Assembly: GCF_900116015.1 (NCBI RefSeq)
Contig: NZ_FOYH01000001.1
Location: 865,769-929,768, forward strand
Length of the DNA stretch: 64,000 nt
From: Enterobacter sp. kpr-6
Lineage (GTDB): Bacteria > Pseudomonadota > Gammaproteobacteria > Enterobacterales > Enterobacteriaceae
Direction of reading: 5' to 3'
Shown here: in pieces, positions 1 to 9,606 of the stretch
How positions within the stretch are numbered: the stretch's first letter is position 1
Layout: each line of letters starts with the position of its first letter
Notes under the pieces: generated by a model
Databases searched by the model: none
The model's input: only the letters and a program-made list of their open reading frames with translations
Told to the model about the DNA's origin: nothing
Made by a program: the position numbers and the translations under genes

Positions 1-115
1 ACCTTTTGCCTAGCAGGAAAAAATGCCTCCTGTCCTTTTGGCCTTCTCGCAGGTAGAATGCACGCCGTTTATTCCTTGCGCCTGAGCGGGTGCCCATCAT
101 CAGGAAGGTCTGGTC
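1..115 (+). promoter_or_regulatory. upstream region of pyrF
   Basis: No gene is visible here. A short inverted repeat, CAGGA with TCCTG, lies near positions 13-37 and is followed by CTTTT, so it may be the end of the preceding transcript. A purine-rich AGGAAGG at 102-108 serves as the ribosome-binding site of pyrF. No clear promoter could be assigned. Confidence 0.35.
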
Positions 116-853
116 ATGACGTCTACTGCTTCATTTTCTTCTACCGCCGTTACTTCTTCTCCTGTCGTTGTTGCCCTCGATTATGCCGATCGTAATCAGG
201 CGCTGGCCTTTGTCGATCGCATCGCACCAGAAGACTGCCGCCTGAAAGTAGGCAAAGAGATGTTCACGCTTTTCGGTCCACAGTTTGTTCGTGAACTGCA
301 CCACCGTGGTTTCGATGTCTTTCTCGATCTTAAATTCCATGACATCCCGAATACGGCCGCCCATGCGGTTGCCGCAGCCGCTGAACTCGGCGTGTGGATG
401 GTGAACGTTCATGCGTCGGGTGGGGCTCGCATGATGACCGCTGCACATGAAGCATTAGTGCCGTTTGGTAAAGATGCGCCTCTGCTGATTGCCGTCACCG
501 TGCTGACCAGCATGGAAGCCAGCGATCTGCATGACCTTGGGATCACCAGTTCACCTGCCGAACATGCGGAACGCCTGGCGCGTCTCACACAGCAATGTGG
601 TCTTGACGGCGTAGTGTGTTCAGCCCAGGAAGCCGTGCGCTTTAAAAATGAATTTGGCCAGGCCTTCAAACTGGTCACGCCAGGTATTCGTCCCGCGGGC
701 AGCGATGTGGGCGATCAGCGTCGCATCATGACGCCAGAAGAAGCACAGAAGGCGGGCGTGGATTATATGGTGATTGGTCGCCCGGTCACCCAGTCGGGCG
801 ATCCAGCGCAGACGCTGAAGGCCATTAATGCTTCACTGCGTCAGGGGGCCTGA
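116..853 (+). CDS. pyrF: orotidine 5'-phosphate decarboxylase
   Basis: Catalyses the last step of UMP synthesis, decarboxylation of OMP to UMP, in the cytosol. The 245-residue protein has the same length as the E. coli enzyme. It shows the beta-alpha barrel signatures: VVALDY near the N terminus, the catalytic LKVGKEMF lysine, the [12 protein letters not shown] motif holding the catalytic Asp-Lys-Asp set, and the phosphate-binding VTPGIRP and VIGRPVT segments near the C terminus. An AGGAAGG box about 8 bases upstream supports the ATG. It overlaps the next gene by one base (TGATG), so the two are translationally coupled. Nothing unusual is seen. Confidence 0.98.
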   Translation: MTSTASFSSTAVTSSPVVVALDYADRNQALAFVDRIAPEDCRLKVGKEMFTLFGPQFVRELHHRGFDVFLDLKFHDIPNTAAHAVAAAAELGVWMVNVHASGGARMMTAAHEALVPFGKDAPLLIAVTVLTSMEASDLHDLGITSSPAEHAERLARLTQQCGLDGVVCSAQEAVRFKNEFGQAFKLVTPGIRPAGSDVGDQRRIMTPEEAQKAGVDYMVIGRPVTQSGDPAQTLKAINASLRQGA

Positions 854-1179
854 TGAGCGACAATAACAGCCGCCTGGTTTATTCCACCGAAACCGGGCGT
901 ATTGACGAACCTAAGCAAGAAATTGCGCGTCCGAAAGGCGACGGGATTGTGCGGATCCAGCGCCAGACCAGCGGACGCAAAGGGAAGGGCGTGTGCCTGA
1001 TTACCGGTATTGATGCCAGCGATGACGAACTCACCAAACTGGCCGCAGAACTGAAAAAGAAATGCGGATGCGGCGGGGCGGTAAAAGACGGTGTGATCGA
1101 GATTCAGGGCGATAAGCGCGATCTGATTAAATCGTTGCTCGAAGCCAAAGGCATGAAGGTCAAACTGGCGGGTGGATAA
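853..1179 (+). CDS. yciH: SUI1/eIF1-like protein YciH
   Basis: A 108-residue member of the SUI1 (eIF1) family, which in eukaryotes controls start-codon selection. Bacterial YciH is linked to translation-initiation fidelity and stress, but its physiological role is still loosely defined. A basic, flexible N-terminal third (residues 1-33) is followed by the compact SUI1 fold, with the typical KKCGCGGAVKDG segment around residues 70-80 and a C-terminal KGMKVKLAGG. It is the second gene of the pyrF unit, overlapping by one base. The stop codon lies inside a perfect hairpin. Confidence 0.96.
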   Translation: MSDNNSRLVYSTETGRIDEPKQEIARPKGDGIVRIQRQTSGRKGKGVCLITGIDASDDELTKLAAELKKKCGCGGAVKDGVIEIQGDKRDLIKSLLEAKGMKVKLAGG

Positions 1180-1220
1180 TATATCCACCAATTAAGAGGC
1201 CACGGTAAATTACCGCGGCC
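1171..1220 (+). terminator. tandem hairpins after yciH
   Basis: Two inverted repeats follow each other. The first is GGTGGATA with TATCCACC around a 3-base loop (1171-1189) and includes the yciH stop codon. The second pairs GGCC-A-CGGTAA with TTACCG-C-GGCC (1198-1220). The tail is only weakly T-rich, so this may be a terminator or an RNA-stabilising structure. Confidence 0.55.
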
Positions 1221-1295
1221 CTGGTATTTCACTGCGTATGTCAGACCTGGAAATATATTCTCTTTATATTAATCCGCATGCGCGGTAATAGAATA

Positions 1296-1517
1296 TTATT
1301 TACCGACCTGGTGACCGATAATACCACCAACAGCCGCGCCACCCAGGGTGCCCAAACCACTACCATCTGTTAATACTGCACCACCTAAAGCGCCCGCACC
1401 GGCACCGATTGCGGTATTACGATCGCGTTTAGACCAGTTAGAACATGCGCTCAGCGACATTGCCAGAGCCACAGCCAGAACAGCGGTTGCCATTTTTTTG
1501 CTTGATAACATCATCAT
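1296..1517 (-). CDS. osmB: osmotically inducible lipoprotein OsmB
   Basis: A small outer-membrane lipoprotein of 73 residues. The N terminus is a lipoprotein signal peptide with lipobox LSAC, giving a lipidated Cys25. The mature part is the glycine-rich OsmB sequence (AIGAGAGALGGAVL and GGAAVGGIIGHQVGK), a glycine-zipper type membrane segment. Three consecutive ATG codons begin the frame; the first is chosen because AGGAG lies 8 bases before it. In E. coli the gene is induced by high osmolarity and stationary phase (RpoS, Rcs); the sequence alone does not prove this here. Confidence 0.96.
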   Translation of the reverse strand: MMMLSSKKMATAVLAVALAMSLSACSNWSKRDRNTAIGAGAGALGGAVLTDGSGLGTLGGAAVGGIIGHQVGK

Positions 1518-1739
1518 ACCTTTATCTCCTGAAATTATAGATTTACGGAAAGGAGTACAGGTTAAGTATAGTGGCCGTTAAGCAAACTTAAGTCTTTTTC
1601 CGTAAATTACGTTGCGCAGGTGTTACTCATTCACGCGTGTGATAGTCACTTCCTGTTATATCGCTCAACATGATTTTACGTCTTGCCCTCAAACCAGACA
1701 GGTAAATAGTCTTAATTGAGGCGTCAGAAAACTCTCAGA

Positions 1740-1766
1740 GATAAAGAGAAGCCCGCCAGAGCGGGC
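1740..1766 (-). terminator. rho-independent terminator of yciT
   Basis: On the minus strand GCCCGC-TCTG-GCGGGC is followed by TTCTCTTTATCTC, directly after the yciT stop codon. The 6-bp GC stem with a 4-base loop and pyrimidine tail is a good intrinsic terminator. Confidence 0.8.
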
Positions 1767-1774
1767 GTCGGGGA

Positions 1775-2533
1775 TTATTGCGGGGAGGCGGTTTTGACAA
1801 TATTCACAATCAATCCCGCTTGTTCTAATTGCGCCTGCTGCACCGGATGCAACTTTTCATCGGTGATCACGCGGCTGAATTGATTGATGGGTCCGAGGGT
1901 ATAGGAATGCAGCGCACCGAATTTTGAACTGTCGGTGAGCACAATGGCTTCACAGCCTTTTTCCAGTACCGCGTTAACCACATCAGCGCGCATCATATCG
2001 CGTCCGGTAAACCCGGTTTCAGGCTGCCAGCCGTCAATGCCGATAAACGCCTTGCTGAAGTGAACCTGCTGGACATACTGACGCGTTAGGGGGCCGACCA
2101 TGCTTTCGCTTTTTTTCTGATAGATGCCGCCAAGCAGAATCACTTCGCAGGCGGTGTCTTTCAGGAGATGGGCGATGTAGCCGCTGACGGTAATAATCGT
2201 GATGTCTTTAAGCTCCGCCAGCGTGCGCGCAAGCAGGGCATTGCTGCTGCCGTTCTCGATAAAGACGGTTTCGCCGGGATTCACCAGCGAGGCGGCAAAC
2301 TGGGCCAGTTCACGTTTGAGGGTGAAATTACTCATCATGCGGGTTTCAACGTCGTCGCTTTCCAGCGGGACAGCGAAACCGTGGGTGCGGCGCAAATAGC
2401 TTTGCTTCTCCAGCGTATTGAGATCCTGACGGATGGTCACTTCGGAAACGCCGGTGGTTTTAGCCAGTTCAGCCACGCTGACGCGGCCTTTTTCAATCAC
2501 CATTTGCAGAATAGTTTGTTGTCGGGAATTCAT
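1775..2533 (-). CDS. yciT: DeoR-family transcriptional regulator YciT
   Basis: A 252-residue DeoR-type repressor. Residues 1-57 form the winged helix-turn-helix with the family pattern RQQTILQMV...[21 protein letters not shown]. The rest is the DeoR sugar-phosphate-binding domain, with [28 protein letters not shown] and the conserved IGIDGW and LTDSSKFG motifs. The ATG beginning MNSRQQ is preferred over an in-frame GTG 15 bases upstream because family members start there, although the ribosome site is weak. In E. coli it has been linked to osmolarity control; the effector is not evident from sequence. Confidence 0.93.
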   Translation of the reverse strand: MNSRQQTILQMVIEKGRVSVAELAKTTGVSEVTIRQDLNTLEKQSYLRRTHGFAVPLESDDVETRMMSNFTLKRELAQFAASLVNPGETVFIENGSSNALLARTLAELKDITIITVSGYIAHLLKDTACEVILLGGIYQKKSESMVGPLTRQYVQQVHFSKAFIGIDGWQPETGFTGRDMMRADVVNAVLEKGCEAIVLTDSSKFGALHSYTLGPINQFSRVITDEKLHPVQQAQLEQAGLIVNIVKTASPQ

Positions 2534-2621
2534 AGCAACGACTTTCACACGGCTCAGGGGCCGTAAAAGGAAAAATAAGCCGTCATGGCGATAAACTCAT
2601 AACGGCAGTGAATTGTTCTTT

Positions 2622-2746
<125 letters not shown>

Positions 2747-2749
2747 GAA

Positions 2750-2932
2750 TCAGATTTCCCAGGGCGTTTTAGGCGAGCCCGGAGTTTGCGTTTGCTCTTC
2801 ACTTTCAGCGCGCAATAATTCAGTTTTTAATATTTCAAGATTATGGATGGCAGAGTGGGTGTCACCCGCAACCAGGATATCCAGCACGGTATCAATGCGT
2901 CCCGCCAGTTGCTTTACGTCGATGTCAGCCAT
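2750..2932 (-). CDS. yciZ: small conserved protein YciZ (UPF0509)
   Basis: A 60-residue cytosolic protein of the UPF0509/YciZ family; function unknown. The middle is the conserved segment [20 protein letters not shown] followed by EILKTELLR, predicted helical, and the protein ends in the family tail PWEI. It lies downstream of pdeR on the same strand, separated from it by 76 bases. Confidence 0.88.
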   Translation of the reverse strand: MADIDVKQLAGRIDTVLDILVAGDTHSAIHNLEILKTELLRAESEEQTQTPGSPKTPWEI

Positions 2933-3008
2933 TTCATCACCTTGTTTAAATAGTCAATAAATTCAATGATGCAAAAATTAAGGGCAAAAGAGAAGGGAAA
3001 ACCTCTCG

Positions 3009-5000
3009 CTAACGTGCTTTCCGGTTTTGATAGCGTTTATACCAGCGCTCAAATGCGCTCGCGGGCATCGGTTTAGCAAATAAAAATCCCTGCCGTTCGT
3101 TAACGCCATTTTTGGTGAGGAACGCATCTTCCTTCGCACTCTCAACGCCCTCGGCGATCACCTGCAAATTAAGCGCCTGTGCAACCGCCACGATGGCGCG
3201 CACCAGGGATTGCGACACCGACTGCTTATGGATATCGCGCACAAAAGATTGATCGAGTTTAATCGCGTCAATCGGGAAACGCGCCAGCTGGGATAATGAC
3301 GAATAGCCGGTGCCAAAATCATCCAGATGCACCTGCGCGCCCAGCGCGCTGAACTGCTGGATCACCGACAGCGCCAGTTCTTCGTTCTCAATCAGGCAGC
3401 TTTCGGTAAGCTCCACGTCAATCGGGCAGTACTCGAAATTAAGATCTTTGAGCGCCTGCTTTAAGTCGCTAAAAATAGTCTGATCGGCTAACTGCCGCGC
3501 TGAGACGTTCACCGCCACGCGCAGGTTAATTCCCTTATCACGCCACTTTGCGACCTGCTGCACCACGTCCAGCATCACCCAACGGCCCAGCGGCACAATC
3601 AGGCCGGACTCTTCAGCGTAGGAGATAAATTCCAGCGGCCCGATTAAACCACGTTCCGGCGATTGCCAGCGCACCAGCGCTTCGAGGCTGCGGATTTCGC
3701 CGCGCCAGGTGATTTTTGGCTGGTAGTAGATCAATAGTTGGTCGTTATCCAGCGCTTTACGCAGATTGGTATCGAGCCATAAATATTCAAAGACGCGCTG
3801 ATTCATCTCAGGCGAGAAGACGCAAAATTTGCCGCGCCCGCTCTCTTTGGCGGTGTACATCGCTGTATCAGCATTGCGGATAATACTTTCCCGATCGTTA
3901 CCGTGCTGAGGGGCGAGGGCGATCCCCAAAGAACAACTGGTGTACACCTCAATCAGGCCGATGCGAAAGGGCTGGCGCAAACGGGTAAGAATTCGTGATG
4001 CCATCGCCTCCAGCGAACTCTGCGATGTGGGGGTCGCCAGCACGATAAACTCATCGCCGCCGAGCCTCGCGAGCATCTGTCCCTCTTCCAGACAGCTTAA
4101 AATGGCCAGCGACACCGCCTGCAAAAGCTGATCGCCAAACATATGCCCGTAAGCGTCATTCACCTTTTTGAAATTATCGAGATCGAGGTAAACCACGCCT
4201 ACCTGTGCGTCTTCACGCGCGGCAATGGCATCGCTGATCATTTCATGGATGGCATTACGATTGGGCAGGCCGGTGACCGTATCGGTATTGGCCAGAATGC
4301 GCAAACGCTCCTGCGCCCGGCGTTCCTCGGTAATATCCGTGCCGGAGCAAATCAGGAAAATTTCGTTCTTACCGCTGCCGCTGTGGACGAACTTATTGCG
4401 GAATAAAAATAAGCGTTGTCCTTTGCGGGTTTTAATCCAGCGTTCGAGTTCAAAAGAATTACCGTTGCGAAAGAACTCACTGATATCGCGCCTGGATGCC
4501 ACCGCTTCCCGGCGACTCATAAATAATGTGAAGACATTCTGACCGATCACTTCGTGTTCACGCAGGCCGGTATATTCTTCGCATAACCGGTTAAAGCGGT
4601 GAATATTACCGTGGCGATCGAGGATCACGATGGCTGAATTGGCTTCCGAGACGATCTGTTCAGCAAACAATAATCCCTGCACCAGATCGCGGGCGACGGA
4701 GGAGGTGTCATGCCATTCGGACGCCGACCCCTCCCATTCGCTTTTGCTGACTTTACGACCCACAAGGTGCACCAGCACTTCGGTACCGGAGATCGTCAGC
4801 GTCATGGTGACACTCGATGTAATCGCCGTCATCTCACGAATGCGGGTGGCAAGCTCTTCATCGAGATCAATAGTCTGGCAGGTGTCGGAGGTTTCGCTTG
4901 TGGCAAAATGAAGCACATTGCTGTCTGCGGTGAGTCGCCAGTAAGGGCTAATTGTCCCCAGGTAACGAAACAGTAAATTTTGTTCCAGATCGTCTTTCAT
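3009..5000 (-). CDS. pdeR: c-di-GMP phosphodiesterase PdeR (PAS-GGDEF-EAL)
   Basis: A 663-residue signalling protein formerly called YciR/Gmr. After an N-terminal region it has a PAS domain (about residues 105-225), a GGDEF domain with intact LARLGGDEFIVLA near residue 313, and an EAL domain with LEALVRW near residue 439 and DDFGTGYSSL further on. In E. coli, PdeR is a trigger enzyme: it binds the cyclase DgcM and the regulator MlrA and releases them when it degrades c-di-GMP, controlling csgD and curli. The ATG beginning MKDDLEQN is chosen because GGAGA precedes it; an upstream in-frame GTG has no such site. dgcM is not present in this window. Confidence 0.95.
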   Translation of the reverse strand: MKDDLEQNLLFRYLGTISPYWRLTADSNVLHFATSETSDTCQTIDLDEELATRIREMTAITSSVTMTLTISGTEVLVHLVGRKVSKSEWEGSASEWHDTSSVARDLVQGLLFAEQIVSEANSAIVILDRHGNIHRFNRLCEEYTGLREHEVIGQNVFTLFMSRREAVASRRDISEFFRNGNSFELERWIKTRKGQRLFLFRNKFVHSGSGKNEIFLICSGTDITEERRAQERLRILANTDTVTGLPNRNAIHEMISDAIAAREDAQVGVVYLDLDNFKKVNDAYGHMFGDQLLQAVSLAILSCLEEGQMLARLGGDEFIVLATPTSQSSLEAMASRILTRLRQPFRIGLIEVYTSCSLGIALAPQHGNDRESIIRNADTAMYTAKESGRGKFCVFSPEMNQRVFEYLWLDTNLRKALDNDQLLIYYQPKITWRGEIRSLEALVRWQSPERGLIGPLEFISYAEESGLIVPLGRWVMLDVVQQVAKWRDKGINLRVAVNVSARQLADQTIFSDLKQALKDLNFEYCPIDVELTESCLIENEELALSVIQQFSALGAQVHLDDFGTGYSSLSQLARFPIDAIKLDQSFVRDIHKQSVSQSLVRAIVAVAQALNLQVIAEGVESAKEDAFLTKNGVNERQGFLFAKPMPASAFERWYKRYQNRKAR

Positions 5001-5237
5001 GCTTTCTCCAGCCCACCAGCGATACGCATCCTTAGTCACAAGCCCTTACTGCCAAAAAAACTAAAACAGTGCAGAACGTGTTGTTTTTTCTTGCGTTATT
5101 ATATTAAAACGACTCCGGTTAAAATGCATAGCCAGCGATTAAAAATTCCTCGCTAAAGGAATGATTATGCAGATACGCCTGATTTAAGTGTGGACGTTTT
5201 TAACCGTTTTAGTGAGTCAAATCGAATAATTGCACAA

Positions 5238-5277
5238 CAGAAGAGAGATTGACGGCCTGACAGAATGCCAGGCCGTC
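5238..5277 (-). terminator. terminator of rnb
   Basis: A 9-bp perfect stem, CAGGCCGTC with GACGGCCTG around a 9-base loop, follows the rnb stop codon on the minus strand. The tail reads AATCTCTCTTCTGTT. The upstream remainder of this 280-base gap toward pdeR shows no other clear feature. Confidence 0.75.
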
Positions 5278-5283
5278 ACAGCA

Positions 5284-7218
5284 TTAGGCCTGTGGACGGG
5301 CGATAACGCTGCGAGTTTCCATACGGACTTCAGCAATGGTCACATCAATAACGTCTGTTACTTTGTAAACCGTTTCGCCTTTGATCTGCACCGTGCCGCT
5401 TTCCTGGCTGCACACCAGTTCATCGCGTACCGCATGCAGGAACGGGGCAGGGATAAATGCCACCGCGCCGTTATCGATCAGGCGCACACGCATCCCGCCC
5501 CGGCTGATATCAATAATTTCAGCCGCAAAACGGGTATCGGTACCCGCTTTGTCTTTCAGGAAACGGGCATACAGCCAGTCGCCGACATCGCGCTCAGCCA
5601 TACGGTTTAAGCGGCGGCGCTCGGCCATTTGCTGTGTGATGTCGTCCGCCGGACGCGCAATGCTCTCGTTTTTAACGATCGCTTTGAGCAGGCGGTGGTT
5701 GATCATGTCGCCATATTTACGGATAGGGGATGTCCAGGTTGCATAGGCTTCAAGTCCCAGGCCAAAGTGCGGGCCCGGCGCGGTGCTGATTTCCGCATAC
5801 GACTGGAAACGACGAATGCGACTGTCGAGGAAACCAGACGGTTGCGCATCCAGTTCGCGGCGCAGCTTGCAGAAACCTTCCAGCGTCAGCACTTCTTCCG
5901 CATCCACATGCATGCCGTGCGTCTTCAGCAACGCCGCCAGCGCTTCACCGTTAGCCGGATCGAAGCCCATATGAATGTTGTAGATACCAAAGCCAAGTTT
6001 ATCGCGCAGCACGCGGGCGGCGCAGATGTTGGCAGCAATCATCGATTCTTCAACGATGCGATTGGCGATGCGGCGCGGTTCAGCAACGATGTCCAGCACT
6101 TCGCCTTTTTCACCCAGCACGAAGCGGTAGTCAGGACGATCTTTAAACACCAGCGCATGCGTGGTGCGCCACTCGCTGCGGGCGAGGCAGATGCGGTGCA
6201 GCAGACGGATCTGCGCGGCAATCGCTTCGCTTTCCGGCGTCCAGCTTCCGGTCCCTTCCAGCCAGTCAGAAACTTCGTCGTAAACCAGTTTCGCTTTCGA
6301 CTGAATAGTGGCGGCAAAGAATTCAATATTATCTTCGATGGTGCCGTCAGCGCTGATGGTCATACGGCAGACCAGAGCAGGGCGCAGCTCATTGGCCCGC
6401 AGTGAGCACAGATCATCGGAGAGTTCACGCGGCAGCATCGGGATGTTAAAGCCCGGCAGATAGTTGGTAAACGCGCGGACTTTGGCGATGTTATCCAGCG
6501 GACTGTCCTGGGCGATCCAGGCGGTCGGATCGGCAATGGCCACGGTCAGTTGCAGTTTGCCATCGGCCAGCTCCTGCGCATACAGCGCATCGTCCATATC
6601 TTCGGTGCTGGCGCTGTCGATGGTCACAAAGTCCAGCGCGGTCAGATCGACACGCTCCAGGTCTTCATTGAGCATTTCCGTCGCCGCGCCGTTTGGCGCT
6701 TCTTTTTCAAGATTATGGCGGGCAAGAGTGACCCACCACGGCACGAAGTGATCGTCACCAAAGGTAATAAACTGGGTCATTTCGGCGTAAAAACCACGGT
6801 CGCCTTTCAGCGGGTGGCGACGCATTTCAGCGACTGCCCAGTCGCCTTCTTTAAAATCATGCTCCACACCGCGCGCGGCGCGGCAAGGGATAGCGTCTTT
6901 CAGCAGCGGATGATCGGGCACGATAGAAAGGCGATCGTTCTTGCCCTGAACCCGGCCAACAAAACGCGTCAGGAACGCTTCAACCAGCTCTTCCGGCTCG
7001 GCGGATTCACGGTCTTTATCGCTGTGGATCACGGCGACAATGCGGTCACCGTGCATCACTTTTTTCATCTGCGGCGGGGGAATGAAGTAGCTTTTTTGTC
7101 CGTCGACTTCAAGGAAGCCAAAGCCCTTTTCCGTGCCTTTCACGACGCCTTCAGCGCGCGGCGTCTGGGAATGAAGTTGCTGTTTAAGCTGCGCGAGCAG
7201 CGGGTTGTCCTGGAACAT
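5284..7218 (-). CDS. rnb: exoribonuclease II
   Basis: A processive 3'-to-5' hydrolytic exoribonuclease that trims single-stranded RNA. At 644 residues it matches the E. coli enzyme. N-terminal cold-shock domains (residues about 1-165) are followed by the RNB catalytic domain. This holds the magnesium-binding aspartate cluster in [13 protein letters not shown] near residue 205 and the [14 protein letters not shown] motif near residue 500. A C-terminal S1 domain ends at IARPQA. All catalytic acids appear present. The gene is preceded by yciW on the same strand with 80 bases between. Confidence 0.98.
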   Translation of the reverse strand: MFQDNPLLAQLKQQLHSQTPRAEGVVKGTEKGFGFLEVDGQKSYFIPPPQMKKVMHGDRIVAVIHSDKDRESAEPEELVEAFLTRFVGRVQGKNDRLSIVPDHPLLKDAIPCRAARGVEHDFKEGDWAVAEMRRHPLKGDRGFYAEMTQFITFGDDHFVPWWVTLARHNLEKEAPNGAATEMLNEDLERVDLTALDFVTIDSASTEDMDDALYAQELADGKLQLTVAIADPTAWIAQDSPLDNIAKVRAFTNYLPGFNIPMLPRELSDDLCSLRANELRPALVCRMTISADGTIEDNIEFFAATIQSKAKLVYDEVSDWLEGTGSWTPESEAIAAQIRLLHRICLARSEWRTTHALVFKDRPDYRFVLGEKGEVLDIVAEPRRIANRIVEESMIAANICAARVLRDKLGFGIYNIHMGFDPANGEALAALLKTHGMHVDAEEVLTLEGFCKLRRELDAQPSGFLDSRIRRFQSYAEISTAPGPHFGLGLEAYATWTSPIRKYGDMINHRLLKAIVKNESIARPADDITQQMAERRRLNRMAERDVGDWLYARFLKDKAGTDTRFAAEIIDISRGGMRVRLIDNGAVAFIPAPFLHAVRDELVCSQESGTVQIKGETVYKVTDVIDVTIAEVRMETRSVIARPQA

Positions 7219-7299
7219 AATTTTGTATTTTCGTGGCCATAAGAGCGGCTGACAGTTTTACGCGAATCTGGGTGTCGCAGCAAGCGCTGTTTCGCCAAA

Positions 7300-8454
7300 T
7301 CAGACCTCGCCAAGCCCGATTTTAAGACGATTAAGCCAGCCGCATACGCCGCTCCAGACGAGTAAATTCACCGCCTGCTGCGTGGAAAATCCCTGTTCCA
7401 CCAGGGGATTAAATTGCGCTGCGCTAAAGCGGTCCGGCGCACGGGTGATCAGCAGCACGGCCTGAACCACCGCCTGGGTTCGGGCATCTTTTTGACTCCA
7501 GCGTAAAATCGCCTGTTCGTCCTGGCGCAGGCCGCTCAACAATGCTTCATCCGCCGGATGCGCGCGCTGTTGCTCATCGAAACAGTGTGCGCTGCCATTG
7601 ATGCGGGCGGTCAGCAGCGCGGCAAGCTGGCGCATTTGGGGATCGAGTTCGGTATGCACATCGCTTAACAAAATTGCGCCGAGGGCATTCAGGCTCCAGG
7701 GCTCATGGGCCAGCGTCGGCGTGAGAACCGTGAGTTCAGGCTGCGGTTGCCACTGAGCCAGCGCTTCCAGTTGCCCGGCGCTGGCATTGCGCAGCGCAAC
7801 GGTTTCCAGTGCAGGTGACCAGCCAATGTCGCTGCGGGCAAATGGCGCAGGAGGCGCATCCTGTTGCATTTCCATGCCCGGCAGCCAGCGCACGGGCTGG
7901 CGCAACATAGCCTGAAAGGTAGCGATGGACCGCGCCTGAAAACCGATAAAACCAATAATCTGATTCATCAGAATAATGTCATCGCAGGTTAGTCCCACGT
8001 CGTCCAGATGCTGGCGGGCGCGGCTGTCGATAACATGCGGTGAACTGGCAAGCTGGCGGGCGTACTGCGTAATCTGTGCCAGACGGTGATTGCTTTCACG
8101 GGAAGAATCTGGCCCCGGCAGGGGGGCAAGACGTGCGGCGTAGTGGTTGCATAAGCGCTGGACGCCGTATACCTGTGCCACCGTCAGCGCGGTGCTCAGA
8201 CGATCGTAGGCGCTAAAGGTGCGTAACCGGCTGACCGGAACCTGCGGCGGAAAAAGGCGCGTGCACAGATCGCGGGCGGGTTGTAGCCAGGACTGACAGG
8301 CACTGAGGCTCTCTTCAGGCAACGCCAGATCCAGTAAAAATCGGTCGGCTACGCGTGCAGCGTCGGGAACGAGCGGAAGCGCGGGTGTCTGGCCGGTACT
8401 CGACTGGGTTTCATGATACCAGTGGCTTTTGCCGGAAAAACGACGTTGCTCCAT
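7300..8454 (-). CDS. yciW: YciW, peroxidase-like (CMD-type) protein
   Basis: A 384-residue protein of the YciW family. In E. coli it belongs to the CysB regulon and has been implicated in cysteine handling, but its activity is unproven. The fold is all-helical and resembles two carboxymuconolactone decarboxylase/alkylhydroperoxidase-like halves; helical stretches such as LMNQIIGFIGFQARSIATFQ and VVQAVLLITRAPDRFSAAQF fit. The ATG starting MEQRRFSG is chosen because AAGGA stands 8 bases upstream. An in-frame GTG further upstream would add 13 residues without such a site. Confidence 0.88.
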   Translation of the reverse strand: MEQRRFSGKSHWYHETQSSTGQTPALPLVPDAARVADRFLLDLALPEESLSACQSWLQPARDLCTRLFPPQVPVSRLRTFSAYDRLSTALTVAQVYGVQRLCNHYAARLAPLPGPDSSRESNHRLAQITQYARQLASSPHVIDSRARQHLDDVGLTCDDIILMNQIIGFIGFQARSIATFQAMLRQPVRWLPGMEMQQDAPPAPFARSDIGWSPALETVALRNASAGQLEALAQWQPQPELTVLTPTLAHEPWSLNALGAILLSDVHTELDPQMRQLAALLTARINGSAHCFDEQQRAHPADEALLSGLRQDEQAILRWSQKDARTQAVVQAVLLITRAPDRFSAAQFNPLVEQGFSTQQAVNLLVWSGVCGWLNRLKIGLGEV

Positions 8455-8582
8455 GGGCTTTCCTTGATCTGATGTGACGACCCGGAACAGCACGGTGCGC
8501 CGGATCTTTTTCGCAGCATTATCCTGGCGTAAGCGGGAGAGGGGATGAAAGATTGTTGAGTGATATCAAAGATCGTAAAGGA

Positions 8583-8614
8583 ATATAAAACACCCCTTCC
8601 GGGCGGAAGGGGTG
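8583..8614 (-). terminator. rho-independent terminator of fabI
   Basis: A 10-bp perfect stem (CACCCCTTCC with GGAAGGGGTG, 4-base loop) immediately follows fabI on the minus strand. TTTTATATTCC comes after it, a textbook intrinsic terminator. Confidence 0.9.
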
Positions 8615-8623
8615 TGGGGGGAA

Positions 8624-9412
8624 TTACTTCAGTTCCAGCTCGTTCATTGCCGCGATGCTAAAGCCGCCGTCAACGTGAACCACTTCGCCAGAAATACCGG
8701 CAGAGAGGTTAGAGCACAGGAAGGCTGCGCTGTTGCCCACGTCCTCGATGGTGACAGTGCGACGGATCGGGGTGACCGCTTCGCAGTGTGCCAGCATTTT
8801 ACGGAAGTCTTTGATGCCAGATGCCGCCAGCGTGCGGATCGGACCTGCGGAGATACCGTTTACGCGGATGCCTTCCGGGCCCATGGCGTTCGCCATGTAA
8901 CGCACGTTGGCTTCCAGAGAGGCTTTTGCCAGACCCATCACGTTGTAGTTCGGGATCGCGCGCTCAGCACCGAGGTAAGAGAGGGTCAGCAGCGCAGAGT
9001 CCGGGTTCAGCATGGAGCGGCAGGCTTTCGCCAGCGCCACAAAGCTGTAGGAGCTGATGTCGTGCGCAATCTTAAAGCCTTCACGGGTTACGGCGTTAAC
9101 GTAGTCGCCGTCCAGCTGGTCGCCCGGCGCGAAACCGATGGAGTGAACGAAACCGTCGAATTTCGGCCAGCTTTTTGCCAGTTCGGTAAACAGCGCTTCG
9201 ATGCTCTCATCTTCTGCCACGTCGCACGGCAGAACAATGCTTGAACCCAGTTCAGCGGCAAACCCTTCCACACGGCCTTTCAGCTTATCGTTCTGGTAGG
9301 TGAACGCCAGTTCTGCGCCTTCGCGGTGCATAGCCTGTGCAATACCGTAGGCAATGGAGAGTTTACTGGCGACGCCAGTGATCAGAATGCGTTTACCGGT
9401 AAGAAAACCCAT
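8624..9412 (-). CDS. fabI: enoyl-[acyl-carrier-protein] reductase (NADH)
   Basis: Reduces trans-2-enoyl-ACP in the last step of each fatty-acid elongation cycle; target of triclosan and isoniazid-like inhibitors. The 262-residue short-chain dehydrogenase matches E. coli FabI in length. It begins with the nucleotide-binding [20 protein letters not shown] and has the catalytic pair in [12 protein letters not shown] (Tyr156, Lys163). The segment [11 protein letters not shown] keeps the glycine at the position associated with triclosan sensitivity (Gly93). AAGGA precedes the ATG. It is a single-gene transcription unit with its own terminator. Confidence 0.98.
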   Translation of the reverse strand: MGFLTGKRILITGVASKLSIAYGIAQAMHREGAELAFTYQNDKLKGRVEGFAAELGSSIVLPCDVAEDESIEALFTELAKSWPKFDGFVHSIGFAPGDQLDGDYVNAVTREGFKIAHDISSYSFVALAKACRSMLNPDSALLTLSYLGAERAIPNYNVMGLAKASLEANVRYMANAMGPEGIRVNGISAGPIRTLAASGIKDFRKMLAHCEAVTPIRRTVTIEDVGNSAAFLCSNLSAGISGEVVHVDGGFSIAAMNELELK

Positions 9413-9504
9413 AGCTTTGAATCCTTATAGTTTCTGCTAATTTTATGGCTTAATAATCATAGTGATACGCTTATTAAGTCACAATTATTCAACACTAAAT
9501 TGAA

Positions 9505-9536
9505 ATTATATCTCACTCGTGACCTAATCTGTCACG
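9505..9536 (-). promoter_or_regulatory. candidate fabI promoter with inverted repeat
   Basis: Read on the minus strand, a perfect -10 hexamer TATAAT (9505-9510) is preceded by GTGACA about 19 bases upstream. The -35 element lies inside the 6-bp inverted repeat CGTGAC-N7-GTCACG (9518-9536), which could be a regulator site. The assignment rests on consensus matching only. The rest of the gap to sapF shows nothing definite. Confidence 0.45.
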
Positions 9537-9606
9537 TTATTTTTCCGCAAGACCCATTGACTGCCTAACCCCTCACCGCTGATCGGATTAGACGTCGCGG
9601 CAATAC

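Noticed and set aside
9100-9150. Triclosan-resistance substitution in FabI
   Set aside because: The residue at the classical position (Gly93) is the sensitive type.
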